64,000 nt of DNA from contig JAFKFM010000008.1 of the NCBI GenBank assembly GCA_017308135.1, forward strand, positions 1-64,000, written 5' to 3'. Numbering within the stretch: position 1 is the stretch's first letter; each line of letters begins with the position of its first letter. This document shows positions 44,291-53,437 of the stretch, in pieces. The stretch comes from Alphaproteobacteria bacterium (GTDB lineage Bacteria > Pseudomonadota > Alphaproteobacteria > CACIAM-22H2). A program made the position numbers and the translations under genes. A model generated the notes under the pieces. It was not told where the DNA came from. It did no database searches and saw only the letters and a list, made by a program, of their open reading frames with translations.

Positions 44291-45298
44291 ATGGCGCGTC
44301 TTCAGCTTTCCGGCATCAAGAAGAGTTTCGGCCCCGCCAAGGTGCTGCACGGCATCGATCTCGAGATCGGCGACGGCGAATTCACCGTCTTCGTCGGCCC
44401 GTCGGGTTGTGGCAAATCCACGCTGCTGCGCCTGATCTGCGGTCTCGACGAAATCGACGAAGGCACGCTCGCCATCGACGGCGAGATCGTCAACGACGTG
44501 CCGCCCGCCAAGCGCGGCATCGCGATGGTGTTCCAATCCTACGCGCTCTATCCGCATATGAGCGTGGCGCAAAACATGGGTTACGCGCTGCGTTTGGCCG
44601 ATACGCCGCGCGCCGAGATCGACAAGCGCGTGGGGGCCGCCGCCGAAATTCTGCGCTTGACGCCGCTGCTCGAGCGCAAGCCGCGCCAATTGTCCGGCGG
44701 TCAGCGCCAGCGCGTGGCGATCGGCCGCGCCATCGTGCGCGAACCGCGCATCTTCCTGTTCGACGAGCCGCTGTCCAATCTCGACGCATCGCTGCGCGTC
44801 GATATGCGCGCGGAAATCGCGGCGCTGAAGCAGCGCCTGGGCACGACGATGATCTACGTGACCCATGATCAGACGGAAGCGATGACGCTTGCCGACAAGA
44901 TCGTGGTGATGAATGCGGGCCGCCTCGAACAAGTCGGACGGCCGCTCGATCTCTATCGCAAACCCGCCAACCGCTTCGTGGCGCGCTTCATCGGCTCGCC
45001 GCGCATGAATCTGCTGCAAGGCGGTTTGCTGGGCGACCGCGCGGCGGAAGTGGGGCTGCGCCCCGAGGATTTGAAGCTGGTCGATACCCGCGATGCCAAG
45101 CTTTCGGGCGATGTGCGGCTGGTCGAACATCTGGGCAGCGATCTGTTCGCGCATGTGGCCGTCGAGGGGGCGTCCGAAACGGTGATCGTGCGCCTCGACG
45201 GACGGCGCGACGTTTCGGTCGGTGCGCGCGTCGGCTTGACGATCGACGCCAACGACATCCATCGCTTCACGGCCGATGGCTTGCGGGTATCGGCATGA
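44291..45298 (+). CDS. Carbohydrate ABC transporter ATP-binding protein (MalK/UgpC-like)
   Basis: 335 residues. Walker [10 protein letters not shown] at 36-44, Q-loop [12 protein letters not shown], signature LSGGQ at 134-138, Walker B FLFDE (D158/E159), switch H near [14 protein letters not shown] region GLRPEDLKL. It is the only CUT1-type ATPase in the window, yet two MalFG-type permease pairs lie downstream of it and a third lies at 10215-11925; it may serve all of them. Confidence 0.93.
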   Translation: MARLQLSGIKKSFGPAKVLHGIDLEIGDGEFTVFVGPSGCGKSTLLRLICGLDEIDEGTLAIDGEIVNDVPPAKRGIAMVFQSYALYPHMSVAQNMGYALRLADTPRAEIDKRVGAAAEILRLTPLLERKPRQLSGGQRQRVAIGRAIVREPRIFLFDEPLSNLDASLRVDMRAEIAALKQRLGTTMIYVTHDQTEAMTLADKIVVMNAGRLEQVGRPLDLYRKPANRFVARFIGSPRMNLLQGGLLGDRAAEVGLRPEDLKLVDTRDAKLSGDVRLVEHLGSDLFAHVAVEGASETVIVRLDGRRDVSVGARVGLTIDANDIHRFTADGLRVSA

Positions 45299-46062
45299 GC
45301 GCGGTCTATCCCGATCTCGAAAACCTGCCCGTGCTGATCACGGGGGCGGCGTCGGGAATCGGCGCGTCGCTGACGGCGCATTTCGCGCGCCAGAAGGCGA
45401 AGCTTGGCTTGATCGACATCAACGAAGCGGGGCTGGCGCAGATTTCCGCCGATGCCAAGCGCGATGGTGCCAAACAAGTGGCGACGTTGAAGATCGATCT
45501 GCGCGACGTCGCGGCCTTGCGCCACGGCATCGCCGATCTCGCGACGAAGCTGGGTGCGTTCCGCGTGTTGATTAACAACGCGGGCGACGATGCGCGTTTG
45601 CCCGCCGATCAGGTCGAGCCCGATTATTGGGACGACCGCATGGCGGTCAATCTGCGTCACCAGTTCTTTGCCGCCCAAGCCGTTGCGCCCGGCATGCAAC
45701 AGGCGGGCGGGGGATCGATCGTCAATCTCAGCTCGATTTCCTGGATGTTCGGCGCCGCTGGTTTGATCGCCTATACGACCGCGAAATCCGCGGTGATGGG
45801 CATGACCAAATCGCTGGCGCGCGAATTCGGGCCGCTGGGCATTCGCGTTAACTCGATCGCCCCCGGCATGATCTGGACGGAGAAGCAAACCGCGCGCGCG
45901 CAAGCCGACGATCCGGCCAAGCTCGCGCGTTATCTGGAACGGCAGTGCATCAAGGAACCGTTGGAGCCCGCGGACGTATCGCGGCTCGCTCTTTGGCTCG
46001 CGTCGGCGGAAGCCCGCCGCGCGTCGGGCCAGACCTACGTGATCGACGGCGGCGTCGTTTAG
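45295..46062 (+). CDS. Short-chain dehydrogenase/reductase (probable sugar dehydrogenase)
   Basis: 255 residues, classical [11 protein letters not shown] at 16-23, NNAG 94-97, catalytic S147, Y160, K164, and the [11 protein letters not shown] end. It overlaps the ATPase gene (ATGA). In a sugar-acid operon next to a lactonase domain it most plausibly oxidises an aldose to the aldonolactone; this is inference from context. Confidence 0.88.
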   Translation: MSAVYPDLENLPVLITGAASGIGASLTAHFARQKAKLGLIDINEAGLAQISADAKRDGAKQVATLKIDLRDVAALRHGIADLATKLGAFRVLINNAGDDARLPADQVEPDYWDDRMAVNLRHQFFAAQAVAPGMQQAGGGSIVNLSSISWMFGAAGLIAYTTAKSAVMGMTKSLAREFGPLGIRVNSIAPGMIWTEKQTARAQADDPAKLARYLERQCIKEPLEPADVSRLALWLASAEARRASGQTYVIDGGVV

Positions 46063-46103
46063 CCGCGCCTACCAAAACGACAAACCCACTCGGGAGAGGA
46101 AAC

Positions 46104-47384
46104 ATGAAGATCAATCGTAGAAACTTCGTCGCGTTGGGTGCGGCCGGTGCGGCCTCGCTCGCCATGCCGTCGCTCGTTCGCGCGCAAGGCGCGAACGTCA
46201 CGTTCATGAGCTTCAACTTCGCCGAAGACCCGAACCGCCCCTTCATCCAGAAGGTGGTCGAGGACTTCAAGGGTTCGAGCGGCATCACTGTCGAGCCGAT
46301 CGGTTCGGCCTGGGGCGACATGCAGCGCAATATCCTGCTGCGCCAGCGTTCGCGCACCTTGCCGCAGACCGCGCAGATCCAGGACCGCTGGCTGCCCGCG
46401 ATCGCCCAGATGCAGGAAACCGTCGATATCGGCGCGCTGCTGGGCCGTCCGGCGATCGAAGAAGCGATCGATCCGGGCGCTTTGGGTCTCGGCCTCGTCG
46501 GCGGCAAGATCGTCGGCCTGCCGTTGATCTCCGGCTCGGTCGGTTTCGTCGCCAACAAGGAAGTGATGGCCAAGGCCGGTATCGCCAAGGTGCCGGAGAC
46601 GATCGACGAGTTCCGCGCCGCGTTGCTCGCGGTGCGCGACAAGGTGCCCAACTCGGTGCCGTTCGGCATGGCGACCAAGAATCCGAGCTCGATCCCGCTC
46701 GACCTCATGCTTCTCGTCTGGGCGCATGGCGGCCGTTTGGTGGACGACGAAGGCAAGGTCGTCGCGAATTCGCCCGCGACGCGCGCGGCGTTCGAATTCA
46801 TCGCCGGCCTGATGCGCGACCGCTTGGTGGCGCCGGAAATCGACCGTCCCGACGCGCGCCGCCTGTTCGCGCAAGGGACTTGCGCCTTCTACATCGACGC
46901 GCCGGCCGCGCGCACCTTCGCGCGCAGCTTCTCCGGTCGCGGCGAGGCGGCCGACGCCTTCGTGCTGCCGATGAAGACGCCGATCCTGCGCGCGGGCGAT
47001 TCCCCGCGTTCGGTCGAATGGGGCCAGGTGATCTCGATGTTCGCGACGGCGCCGGTGGCGGCGGATGCGCCCGCCGTGCGCTGGCTGCGCAACTTCATCA
47101 GCGACGGCGTGCAGACGACGTTGCCGCTGCAGCTGGGCGGCTTGCCGACGACGAAGTCGGGCCGCAACTCGGCCGTGGTGCGCAACGACAACTTCCTCAA
47201 GGATTGGGCCGCCGCCGTCGGTGTGACGCGCAAGCACGAGATCGGCGTGTGGTCGAACGGGCCGGAACTCTCGACGATCCTCAGCGAGGAAATGCAGGCC
47301 GCGTTGCTCGGCCAGAAGAACGCCAATGCCGCGGTCGACGCCATACAGTCGCGTATGGAACAGTCGATGGCGCGCCGGGGCTGA
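46104..47384 (+). CDS. Extracellular carbohydrate-binding protein (ABC importer, set 1)
   Basis: 426-residue family-1 solute-binding protein with a twin-arginine leader (INRRNFVALG, cleavage near VRAQG at residue 28) and a strong GGGAGAGGAAAC ribosome site. Landmarks include FMSFNFAEDPNRPF, WGDMQRNILL, LVWAHGGRLVDDEG and FAQGTCAFYID. It is followed closely by its two permeases. Confidence 0.9.
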   Translation: MKINRRNFVALGAAGAASLAMPSLVRAQGANVTFMSFNFAEDPNRPFIQKVVEDFKGSSGITVEPIGSAWGDMQRNILLRQRSRTLPQTAQIQDRWLPAIAQMQETVDIGALLGRPAIEEAIDPGALGLGLVGGKIVGLPLISGSVGFVANKEVMAKAGIAKVPETIDEFRAALLAVRDKVPNSVPFGMATKNPSSIPLDLMLLVWAHGGRLVDDEGKVVANSPATRAAFEFIAGLMRDRLVAPEIDRPDARRLFAQGTCAFYIDAPAARTFARSFSGRGEAADAFVLPMKTPILRAGDSPRSVEWGQVISMFATAPVAADAPAVRWLRNFISDGVQTTLPLQLGGLPTTKSGRNSAVVRNDNFLKDWAAAVGVTRKHEIGVWSNGPELSTILSEEMQAALLGQKNANAAVDAIQSRMEQSMARRG

Positions 47385-47391
47385 GGCGGGC

Positions 47392-48342
47392 ATGACGCAA
47401 GTCACGGGAAACGCGGCGGCGGGCGGTGAAATGCCGCCGCCGCGCATCTCGTCCGCCGCGCGATGGGGCGGGCTGAAAGCGGGGGAGCGGCGCGTCGGGC
47501 TGCTGTTCCTCGCACCCGCCCTGATCGCGTTCGGGACCGTGATCGCGTGGCCGTTCCTGCGGGCACTTGGTTACGCGTTCACGCGCTACGATCTGCAAAC
47601 GCCGGTGCCACGCTTCATCGGCCTCGACAATTTCCGGATGATCCTGTCCACGCCGGAAATTCTCGGCAGCTTCATCACGACCGGAATCTATGTCGGCCTG
47701 GCGACGGGTTTTACCGTTTTGCTCGGCTTCGCCTGGGCGATGATCCTCAATCAGCCTTTCCGAGGGCGCGGTGCCATCCGTGCGATTTCGCTGATCCCTT
47801 GGGTGTTGCCGTCGACCGTGTCGGCGTTCGTGTGGGGCTGGATCTTCAATAGTCGCTACGGTCTGCTGAACGCACTGTTCCTGGAACTCGGTTTGATCGA
47901 CCATCCGACCGCATGGCTGTCCACGCCCAATGGCGCGATGGCCGCCGTCGTCGTCACCAAAGTGTGGCTGTCGATCCCGTTATTCATGACCTTCTTCCTG
48001 GCGGGCCTGCAAAGCCTCGACCGCGAACAGATCGAAGCCGCGCGCGTCGATGGCGCCGGGAATTGGCCTGTGTTGCGTGATCATGTGTTGCCGCATTTGC
48101 GGCCGGTGTTGTTGGTCGTGATCGTGCTGGGCGTGATCGGGAACTTGCAGCATTTCGACACGATCTATGCGTTGACCGGCGGCGGTCCCGTGCGCGCGAC
48201 CGCCGTGCTGTCGATCGAGGTGTATCGCCGCGCCTTCGATCAGTGGGATACGGGCCTCGCCTCGGCGATCGGCTTGCTGTGGGTCGCGACGATCCTGCCG
48301 GCTGCCGCCTATTATCTGCGTCATCTGTTGCGGGGCGTGTGA
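47392..48342 (+). CDS. Carbohydrate ABC transporter permease (MalF/UgpA-like, set 1)
   Basis: 316 residues with a cytoplasmic N-terminus of about 35 residues and six membrane segments. EAA loop REQIEAARVDGAGNWPVLRD, then HVLPHLRPV. The stop TGATG overlaps the next permease by one base. Confidence 0.9.
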   Translation: MTQVTGNAAAGGEMPPPRISSAARWGGLKAGERRVGLLFLAPALIAFGTVIAWPFLRALGYAFTRYDLQTPVPRFIGLDNFRMILSTPEILGSFITTGIYVGLATGFTVLLGFAWAMILNQPFRGRGAIRAISLIPWVLPSTVSAFVWGWIFNSRYGLLNALFLELGLIDHPTAWLSTPNGAMAAVVVTKVWLSIPLFMTFFLAGLQSLDREQIEAARVDGAGNWPVLRDHVLPHLRPVLLVVIVLGVIGNLQHFDTIYALTGGGPVRATAVLSIEVYRRAFDQWDTGLASAIGLLWVATILPAAAYYLRHLLRGV

Positions 48343-49178
48343 TGCTCGATCTTTCTTCGCCCAGCGCACGTGTCGTTTTCACGCTGGTCCTCGGCGCGAT
48401 CGCGCTGTTCCTGTTCTTCCCGATCTATTGGCTGACGATTTCGGCCTTCAAGGGCAACGCCGAGCTCTATCGCATCATCCCGACCTTGTGGCCGAACGCG
48501 CCCGTGCTCGACAATTTCGTCACCGCGTTCGGGCGCGGCCGCTTGCTCGATCAGCTGCGCAACAGTCTGGTCGTGTCGGGCTCGGCGGCGGCGCTCAACA
48601 CGATGCTGGCGATGTATGCGGGCTATTCCTTCGCCAAGTTCCGCTATGCCGGCCGGCGCTGGACGATGCTGCTGCTGCTGTCCGCACAGGTGTTTCCGTT
48701 CGGCCTGCTGCTGATCAGCCTTTATCCGCTGGTCACGGAACTCGGTCTCATCGACACGCATCTCGGCCTCACGCTGTCCTACATCGTGTTCGCGCTGCCG
48801 GTATCGACCTACATGCTCTACAGCTACTTCACCCAGGTGCCGAGCGAGTTGATCGAAGCCGCGCGCGCCGACGGGGCGGGGGAACTGCGCATCTTCCATA
48901 CGATCGTGCTGCCGGTCTCCGTACCCGCGCTCGTCACCGTGTTCCTCTACGGCTTCATGTGGTCGTGGAACGATCTGCTCTATTCGCTGACGCTGATCGT
49001 GTCGGAGGACAAGCGCACGATTGGGCCGGGCCTGCTGCTGTCCTATCTCAACGAAGTCAACGCGGATTGGGGCGGGGCGATGGCCGCGTCGCTGGTCGCG
49101 TCGTCCCCCATCGTCGTCGCGTTCGCATTCCTGCAACGCTGGTTCATCCAAGGCGTGACCGCCGGAGCCGTGAAATGA
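48342..49178 (+). CDS. Carbohydrate ABC transporter permease (MalG/UgpE-like, set 1)
   Basis: 278 residues, six membrane segments, EAA loop ELIEAARADGAGELRIFHT. It begins at the upstream stop and overlaps the DapA-like gene by 4 bases, so import and catabolism are co-expressed. Confidence 0.9.
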   Translation: MLDLSSPSARVVFTLVLGAIALFLFFPIYWLTISAFKGNAELYRIIPTLWPNAPVLDNFVTAFGRGRLLDQLRNSLVVSGSAAALNTMLAMYAGYSFAKFRYAGRRWTMLLLLSAQVFPFGLLLISLYPLVTELGLIDTHLGLTLSYIVFALPVSTYMLYSYFTQVPSELIEAARADGAGELRIFHTIVLPVSVPALVTVFLYGFMWSWNDLLYSLTLIVSEDKRTIGPGLLLSYLNEVNADWGGAMAASLVASSPIVVAFAFLQRWFIQGVTAGAVK

Positions 49179-50095
49179 GCAAACTGAAAGGCGTTTTCCC
49201 CGTTCTGCCGACCCCGTTCGACGCGAAGGGCGCGGTCGATACGGCGTCGCTGCTGCGCTTGCTGGAATTCGCCGTGGAATCCGGCGCCGACGGTTTCGTC
49301 TATCCCGGCATGGCTAGCGAGGTCGAAACGCTGACCTCGGCCGAACGCGCGGCGGCGGTAACGGCACTCGGCAAGGCGCTGCGCGGACGGATCAAATTCG
49401 TCGTGGGGGCGAGTGCCGCCGATCCGGACGAAGCGGCGGCACGCGCGCGCGAAGGGGCGGAAGCCGGTGCGTCGGCCGCGATGATCATGGCGCCCGCCAA
49501 AGCGGGCCAAGATGTCGCGGCGCATATCGCGTTCTATGCCCAAGTCGCCAAGAACTGCCCGATCCCGATCATGTTGCAGAACGCGCCGGCGCCGAACGGT
49601 GCGGGGCTCAAGCCCGAGGCGGTCGTGCAGGTGGCATTGGCGGTTCCGACCGTGCGCTACGTGAAGGAAGAAACGCTGCCCTGCGGCCAGCATGTGACGA
49701 AGATCCTCGCGGCGGCGGGCGGCAAGCTCGACGGCGTGTTCGGCGGGGCAGGGGCGCGTTATTTGATCGACGAACTCGTGCGCGGCGCTGCGGGCACGAT
49801 GCCCGCGACCGAAATGGCCGACGTGCATGTCGATATCGTGCGCGCGTTCGAGACGGGCGATACGAAGAAAGCGCGCTATCTTTATTCGCGCACGCTGCCG
49901 CTGCTGCTGTTCCAGCAAACCTTCCGCGTACGCATGACCAAGACCGTGCTGCAAGCGCGCGGGCTGGTCGGGTCCAACGCGTCGCGCGCCGCCGGGCCCG
50001 TCCCCGATGCGGGCGACAATGTGGAACTCGCCGCGTTGATCGCGGAAGCCGCCGATCTGTTCAACCGCCATCCGGTTCGTGAGGCCGCGCAATGA
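49175..50095 (+). CDS. DapA-superfamily lyase (2-keto-3-deoxy-sugar-acid dehydratase/aldolase-like)
   Basis: 306 residues, TIM barrel of the dihydrodipicolinate synthase superfamily. The Schiff-base lysine is K164 (YVKEET). The position of the catalytic Tyr of DapA (YN-P) is occupied by Q135 (IMLQNAP). A Lys-x-Glu pair (K164/E166) and missing Tyr recall L-2-keto-3-deoxyarabonate dehydratase-like members, from memory of that family. It is therefore unlikely to make dihydrodipicolinate. It overlaps neighbours on both sides by 4 bases. Confidence 0.85.
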   Translation: MSKLKGVFPVLPTPFDAKGAVDTASLLRLLEFAVESGADGFVYPGMASEVETLTSAERAAAVTALGKALRGRIKFVVGASAADPDEAAARAREGAEAGASAAMIMAPAKAGQDVAAHIAFYAQVAKNCPIPIMLQNAPAPNGAGLKPEAVVQVALAVPTVRYVKEETLPCGQHVTKILAAAGGKLDGVFGGAGARYLIDELVRGAAGTMPATEMADVHVDIVRAFETGDTKKARYLYSRTLPLLLFQQTFRVRMTKTVLQARGLVGSNASRAAGPVPDAGDNVELAALIAEAADLFNRHPVREAAQ

Positions 50096-51261
50096 GCTTC
50101 GACGCGATCAAGAAGGTCGAAACCTTCATCATCTCCATCCCGCGCGACGTGCCGTATCTCGGACCGTTGCGCGAGGGCGAGAAGATCAACGAAAAGGGCT
50201 ATCTGATCCGCAAGGGCAATCGCTCGATCTATCCCAGCAGCGACATGTCGATGCTGATCAAGATCACGTCGGAAAGCGGCAAGATCGGCTGGGGCGAAAC
50301 CTACGGCATCGTCGCCCCGCATGCGGTGAAGGCGATCATCGACGACGTGCTCGGTCCCGTCATGGTCGGGCGCAATCCCGCCGAACCCGTGGTGCTGCAC
50401 GAAGACCTCTACGATCTGATGCGCGTGCGTGGCTTCTTCGGCGGCTATTACGTCGACAGTCTTGCGGGCGTCGATATCGCCGTGTGGGATCTTTACGGCA
50501 AGCAGACGGGCCTGCCCGTGTCCGCACTTCTCGGCGGACGGCGTCATGCGTCGCTGCCCGCTTACGTCTCGGGCTTGCCCAAGGCGACGCTGAAGGAACG
50601 CTGCGACTTGGCGGTCGAATGGGTGCGCAAAGGCTATAAGGGCATCAAATTCGCCGCCGCCGTGTCCGACGAAGGCATCGTCGCCGAAATGGCGGCGTTG
50701 CGCGAGGCGGTCGGGCCGGGGATCGATCTGATGGTCGATCTGCATTGGAAGTTCACGTCGGCGGAGGCGGTGCGCCTCATTCGGCGTCTCGAATCATACA
50801 ACCTCTATTTCGCCGAAGCGCCGTGCGAGCCCGAAGACCTCGAAGGCCAGACCATCGTCGCGCGCGGCATCGGTTGCCCGCTGGCGCTGGGCGAGGAATT
50901 GCGCACGGTGTTCGAATATCGCCCGCGCTTCGAAAAGCGCACGATGACGATCATCCAGCCCGAGATGGGCCATACCGGTATCACCGAATTCCTGCATATC
51001 GGGCGCTTGGCGCACGCCTTCCATGTCGACACGATCCCGCATGCGTCGATCGGCATCGGCGTGTTCATGGCGGCGAGTTTGCAGGCGACGGCGGCGTTGA
51101 AGCGCGTGCCGTATCACGAATATCAGCACTCGATTTTCGACAAGAACCTGAAATTCGTGACCGGCAAAATGGGCTGCGAGAAGGGCCATTATATTCTACC
51201 GGAAGGTCCCGGCCTGGGCGTCGAGCCGCATTCGTCCGTGTTCGATTACGTGATCGGCTAG
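50092..51261 (+). CDS. Enolase-superfamily sugar-acid dehydratase (mandelate racemase/muconate lactonizing type)
   Basis: 389 residues. An N-terminal capping domain (1-130) precedes a beta/alpha barrel with metal ligands D216 (MVDLHWK), E242 (YFAEAP) and E268 (LALGEE). K186 is the barrel base (GIKFAAA), the second Lys of the KxK motif being Ala, and H317 (TIPHAS) is the likely acid/base. Such enzymes dehydrate aldonic acids to 2-keto-3-deoxy acids. The position between two DapA-like genes and two importers supports that role. The exact sugar acid is unknown. Confidence 0.88.
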   Translation: MSFDAIKKVETFIISIPRDVPYLGPLREGEKINEKGYLIRKGNRSIYPSSDMSMLIKITSESGKIGWGETYGIVAPHAVKAIIDDVLGPVMVGRNPAEPVVLHEDLYDLMRVRGFFGGYYVDSLAGVDIAVWDLYGKQTGLPVSALLGGRRHASLPAYVSGLPKATLKERCDLAVEWVRKGYKGIKFAAAVSDEGIVAEMAALREAVGPGIDLMVDLHWKFTSAEAVRLIRRLESYNLYFAEAPCEPEDLEGQTIVARGIGCPLALGEELRTVFEYRPRFEKRTMTIIQPEMGHTGITEFLHIGRLAHAFHVDTIPHASIGIGVFMAASLQATAALKRVPYHEYQHSIFDKNLKFVTGKMGCEKGHYILPEGPGLGVEPHSSVFDYVIG

Positions 51262-51264
51262 GCG

Positions 51265-52185
51265 ATGCGCTATTCCGGCATCTATCCCGTCCTCTACGCG
51301 TTCTTCCGCGAGAACGGCACGCTGGACGATGCGGCGATGGAAGCGCAAGTCGAGCATTGCCTGGACGCAGGCGCGCACGGGATCACGGTGCTGGGCCTCG
51401 TCACCGAAGTGAACAAGCTGACGACCGCCGAACGCCTGCATCTCGTTCACGTCGTCGGCAAGAAGATCGCCAAGCGCGTGCCCTATGCGGTGACGATCGC
51501 CGAGCCGGACGTGGCAGGTCAGGTGCAATTCGCCAAGGATGCGAAGGACGCCGGGGCGGATTGGGTGATCCTGCAACCCCCGCCGGGTCCAGCCGTGCCC
51601 GAGCGCGACTTGCAGCGCCATTTCGGCGGCATCGCCGACAAGGTCGATCTGCCGGTCGCGATCCAGAACAATCCGGTCAATCTGCCATCCTTCCTGTCGC
51701 CCGAGGCGCTGGTCGAGGTGTGCAAGGCGCATCCGAATATCCGCTTGCTGAAGGCCGAAGGCTGGTCGGTCGAAATCGCGCGTGTCCTCGATGCGCTGGG
51801 CGGCTCGGTCGACGCGTTCGGCGGTCATGGCGGGATTGAATTCCTGTCGCTGCTGCGCAGCGGCGGGGCGGGGCTGATCCCGGCCCCCGATTGCGTGGCG
51901 TTGCAGGTCGCGCTGTTCGAGGATTTCCAAAGCGGCGATCTGGCGCGCATCGAAAACGCCAAACGTCTGCACGCGACCGCGCTGCCGCTGATCGTGTTCA
52001 TGACGCGCTCGCTGCCCGGCCTTGTCGCCTATGGCAAACGCCTGATGGCGCAGCGCCTGGGTCTGACGCAGATATTCGAGAAGGCGCCGTTCCACACGCC
52101 CACGCAATTCGGGCTCGACGAGTCCGATCGCCTGATCGCCGATATCAAACAAGTCGAAAAAACGCTCAAAAGGAGGAAACCATGA
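51265..52185 (+). CDS. DapA-superfamily lyase (second copy)
   Basis: 306 residues, same fold as the 49175 product but clearly diverged. Schiff-base K163 (LLKAEG, Lys-x-Glu) and Q134 (VAIQNNP) replacing the DapA Tyr. It may do the step after the enolase-type dehydratase (aldol cleavage or second dehydration), while the other copy acts on a different isomer. Its last codons contain the ribosome site of the next gene (AGGAGG at 52171-52176). Confidence 0.85.
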   Translation: MRYSGIYPVLYAFFRENGTLDDAAMEAQVEHCLDAGAHGITVLGLVTEVNKLTTAERLHLVHVVGKKIAKRVPYAVTIAEPDVAGQVQFAKDAKDAGADWVILQPPPGPAVPERDLQRHFGGIADKVDLPVAIQNNPVNLPSFLSPEALVEVCKAHPNIRLLKAEGWSVEIARVLDALGGSVDAFGGHGGIEFLSLLRSGGAGLIPAPDCVALQVALFEDFQSGDLARIENAKRLHATALPLIVFMTRSLPGLVAYGKRLMAQRLGLTQIFEKAPFHTPTQFGLDESDRLIADIKQVEKTLKRRKP

Positions 52186-53426
52186 AACGTCGTACTCTTC
52201 TCGCGGCCGGTACCGCCGCCGCCACGCTCGCGGCCTTGCCGCGCGCCAATGCGCAAGCGCCGATCACGCTCGATTTTCCGTCTTGGCAGGCCGAAGAACC
52301 CGGCGTGTCCACATGGTGGAAGGCGCTGATCGCGGAGTTCGAAGGCGCCAATCCGGGCGTGAAGATCAATCTCTATTCGATCCCCTTCGCGCAATACGTT
52401 CAGCAGCAGACGGTGCGCTTCGCGGGCAATAACCCGCCCGACATCGTCCATTTGCCGACGCGCAATTTCGCCGCCTTCGCCTCGCAAGGCTGGCTGGCGC
52501 CGATCGACGATCGCATCGCCAAGACCGACATCCTGCAGAATTGGACGCCGTTGCAGGGCGACATGCGCTGGGACGGCAAGACCCAGGGCGTGCTGCTCAT
52601 GGGCTACGGCTCGGTGCTGTACTACAACGAAAAGCTTCTGGCGGAAGCGGGCGTGGGCGTGCCGACGACCCCGGCGGAATGGCTCAACGCCATCGAGAAG
52701 ACGACCAAGCGCGATCAAGGCCAATTCGGCCTCGTCGCCACGTCGGTCGAGCATCCCAATTTGGTCGTCGAAGCGGGCACGTGGCTGATGGGGCAGGGCC
52801 TCGATTGGGTGAAGGGCGGCAAATACGCCTTCACCGACCCGCAGGTCGTCGCGGTCGTCGAGCAGTATCGCCGTTCGATGCGCAACGCGCCCCCGGGCAT
52901 GAACTCGGCGACCGGCCGTCAGTTGTTCATCGACGGAAAGGCCGCATTCTTGCGCGACGGGCCGTGGATCTGGGCCTTCGTCGAAAAGGCGCCGGATGCC
53001 GTTCGCGGTTCGCTGAAGGTCGCGCGCGTTCCCTTCCCGAAGGAAACGGGCGGCACGTCGAACTCGATCCATATGCCGGCCAATCTCGCGGCCAACAAAA
53101 AGGATCTGGTTTGGAAGTTCATCGAACTCGCCGCTTCGCCGAAATGGCAGTCGGAATACATTCTGAAATCGGCGGCACCGGCCCCGCGCCGCGGCGCGTT
53201 GCCGGCGGACGCCGCGCAGCGTCTGCCGCATCTCAAGATCGTCATGGACGCGGCGGCTTCGGCCGTGTCGGTGTTCCCGACGAACGCGGCGTTGCAGGAA
53301 GGCTATAACGAGTACGCGTCGCTGTTCGGCCGCGCGATGATGCGGTTGATCTCGACCGACGAAGCCACGGCCACGGTGCTCGCCAATCTCCAGCGCGAGC
53401 TGGAACGCGCGCTGCCGCTGGCTTGA
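52182..53426 (+). CDS. Extracellular carbohydrate-binding protein (ABC importer, set 2)
   Basis: 414-residue family-1 solute-binding protein with a twin-arginine-type leader (MKRRTLLAAG, cleavage near ANAQA at residue 24). It has the strongest ribosome site in the window, AGGAGG five bases before ATG, and overlaps the upstream gene by 4 bases. Landmarks: PDIVHLPTRNFAAFAS, GVLLMGYGSVLYYNEKLLAEAG. It partners with the two permeases that follow. Confidence 0.9.
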   Translation: MKRRTLLAAGTAAATLAALPRANAQAPITLDFPSWQAEEPGVSTWWKALIAEFEGANPGVKINLYSIPFAQYVQQQTVRFAGNNPPDIVHLPTRNFAAFASQGWLAPIDDRIAKTDILQNWTPLQGDMRWDGKTQGVLLMGYGSVLYYNEKLLAEAGVGVPTTPAEWLNAIEKTTKRDQGQFGLVATSVEHPNLVVEAGTWLMGQGLDWVKGGKYAFTDPQVVAVVEQYRRSMRNAPPGMNSATGRQLFIDGKAAFLRDGPWIWAFVEKAPDAVRGSLKVARVPFPKETGGTSNSIHMPANLAANKKDLVWKFIELAASPKWQSEYILKSAAPAPRRGALPADAAQRLPHLKIVMDAAASAVSVFPTNAALQEGYNEYASLFGRAMMRLISTDEATATVLANLQRELERALPLA

Positions 53427-53437
53427 GGGCAACGGGC

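Noticed and set aside
49175..52185. Reading the two DapA-like genes as lysine biosynthesis dapA
   Set aside because: The catalytic Tyr is replaced by Gln in both, and they sit in a sugar-acid operon.
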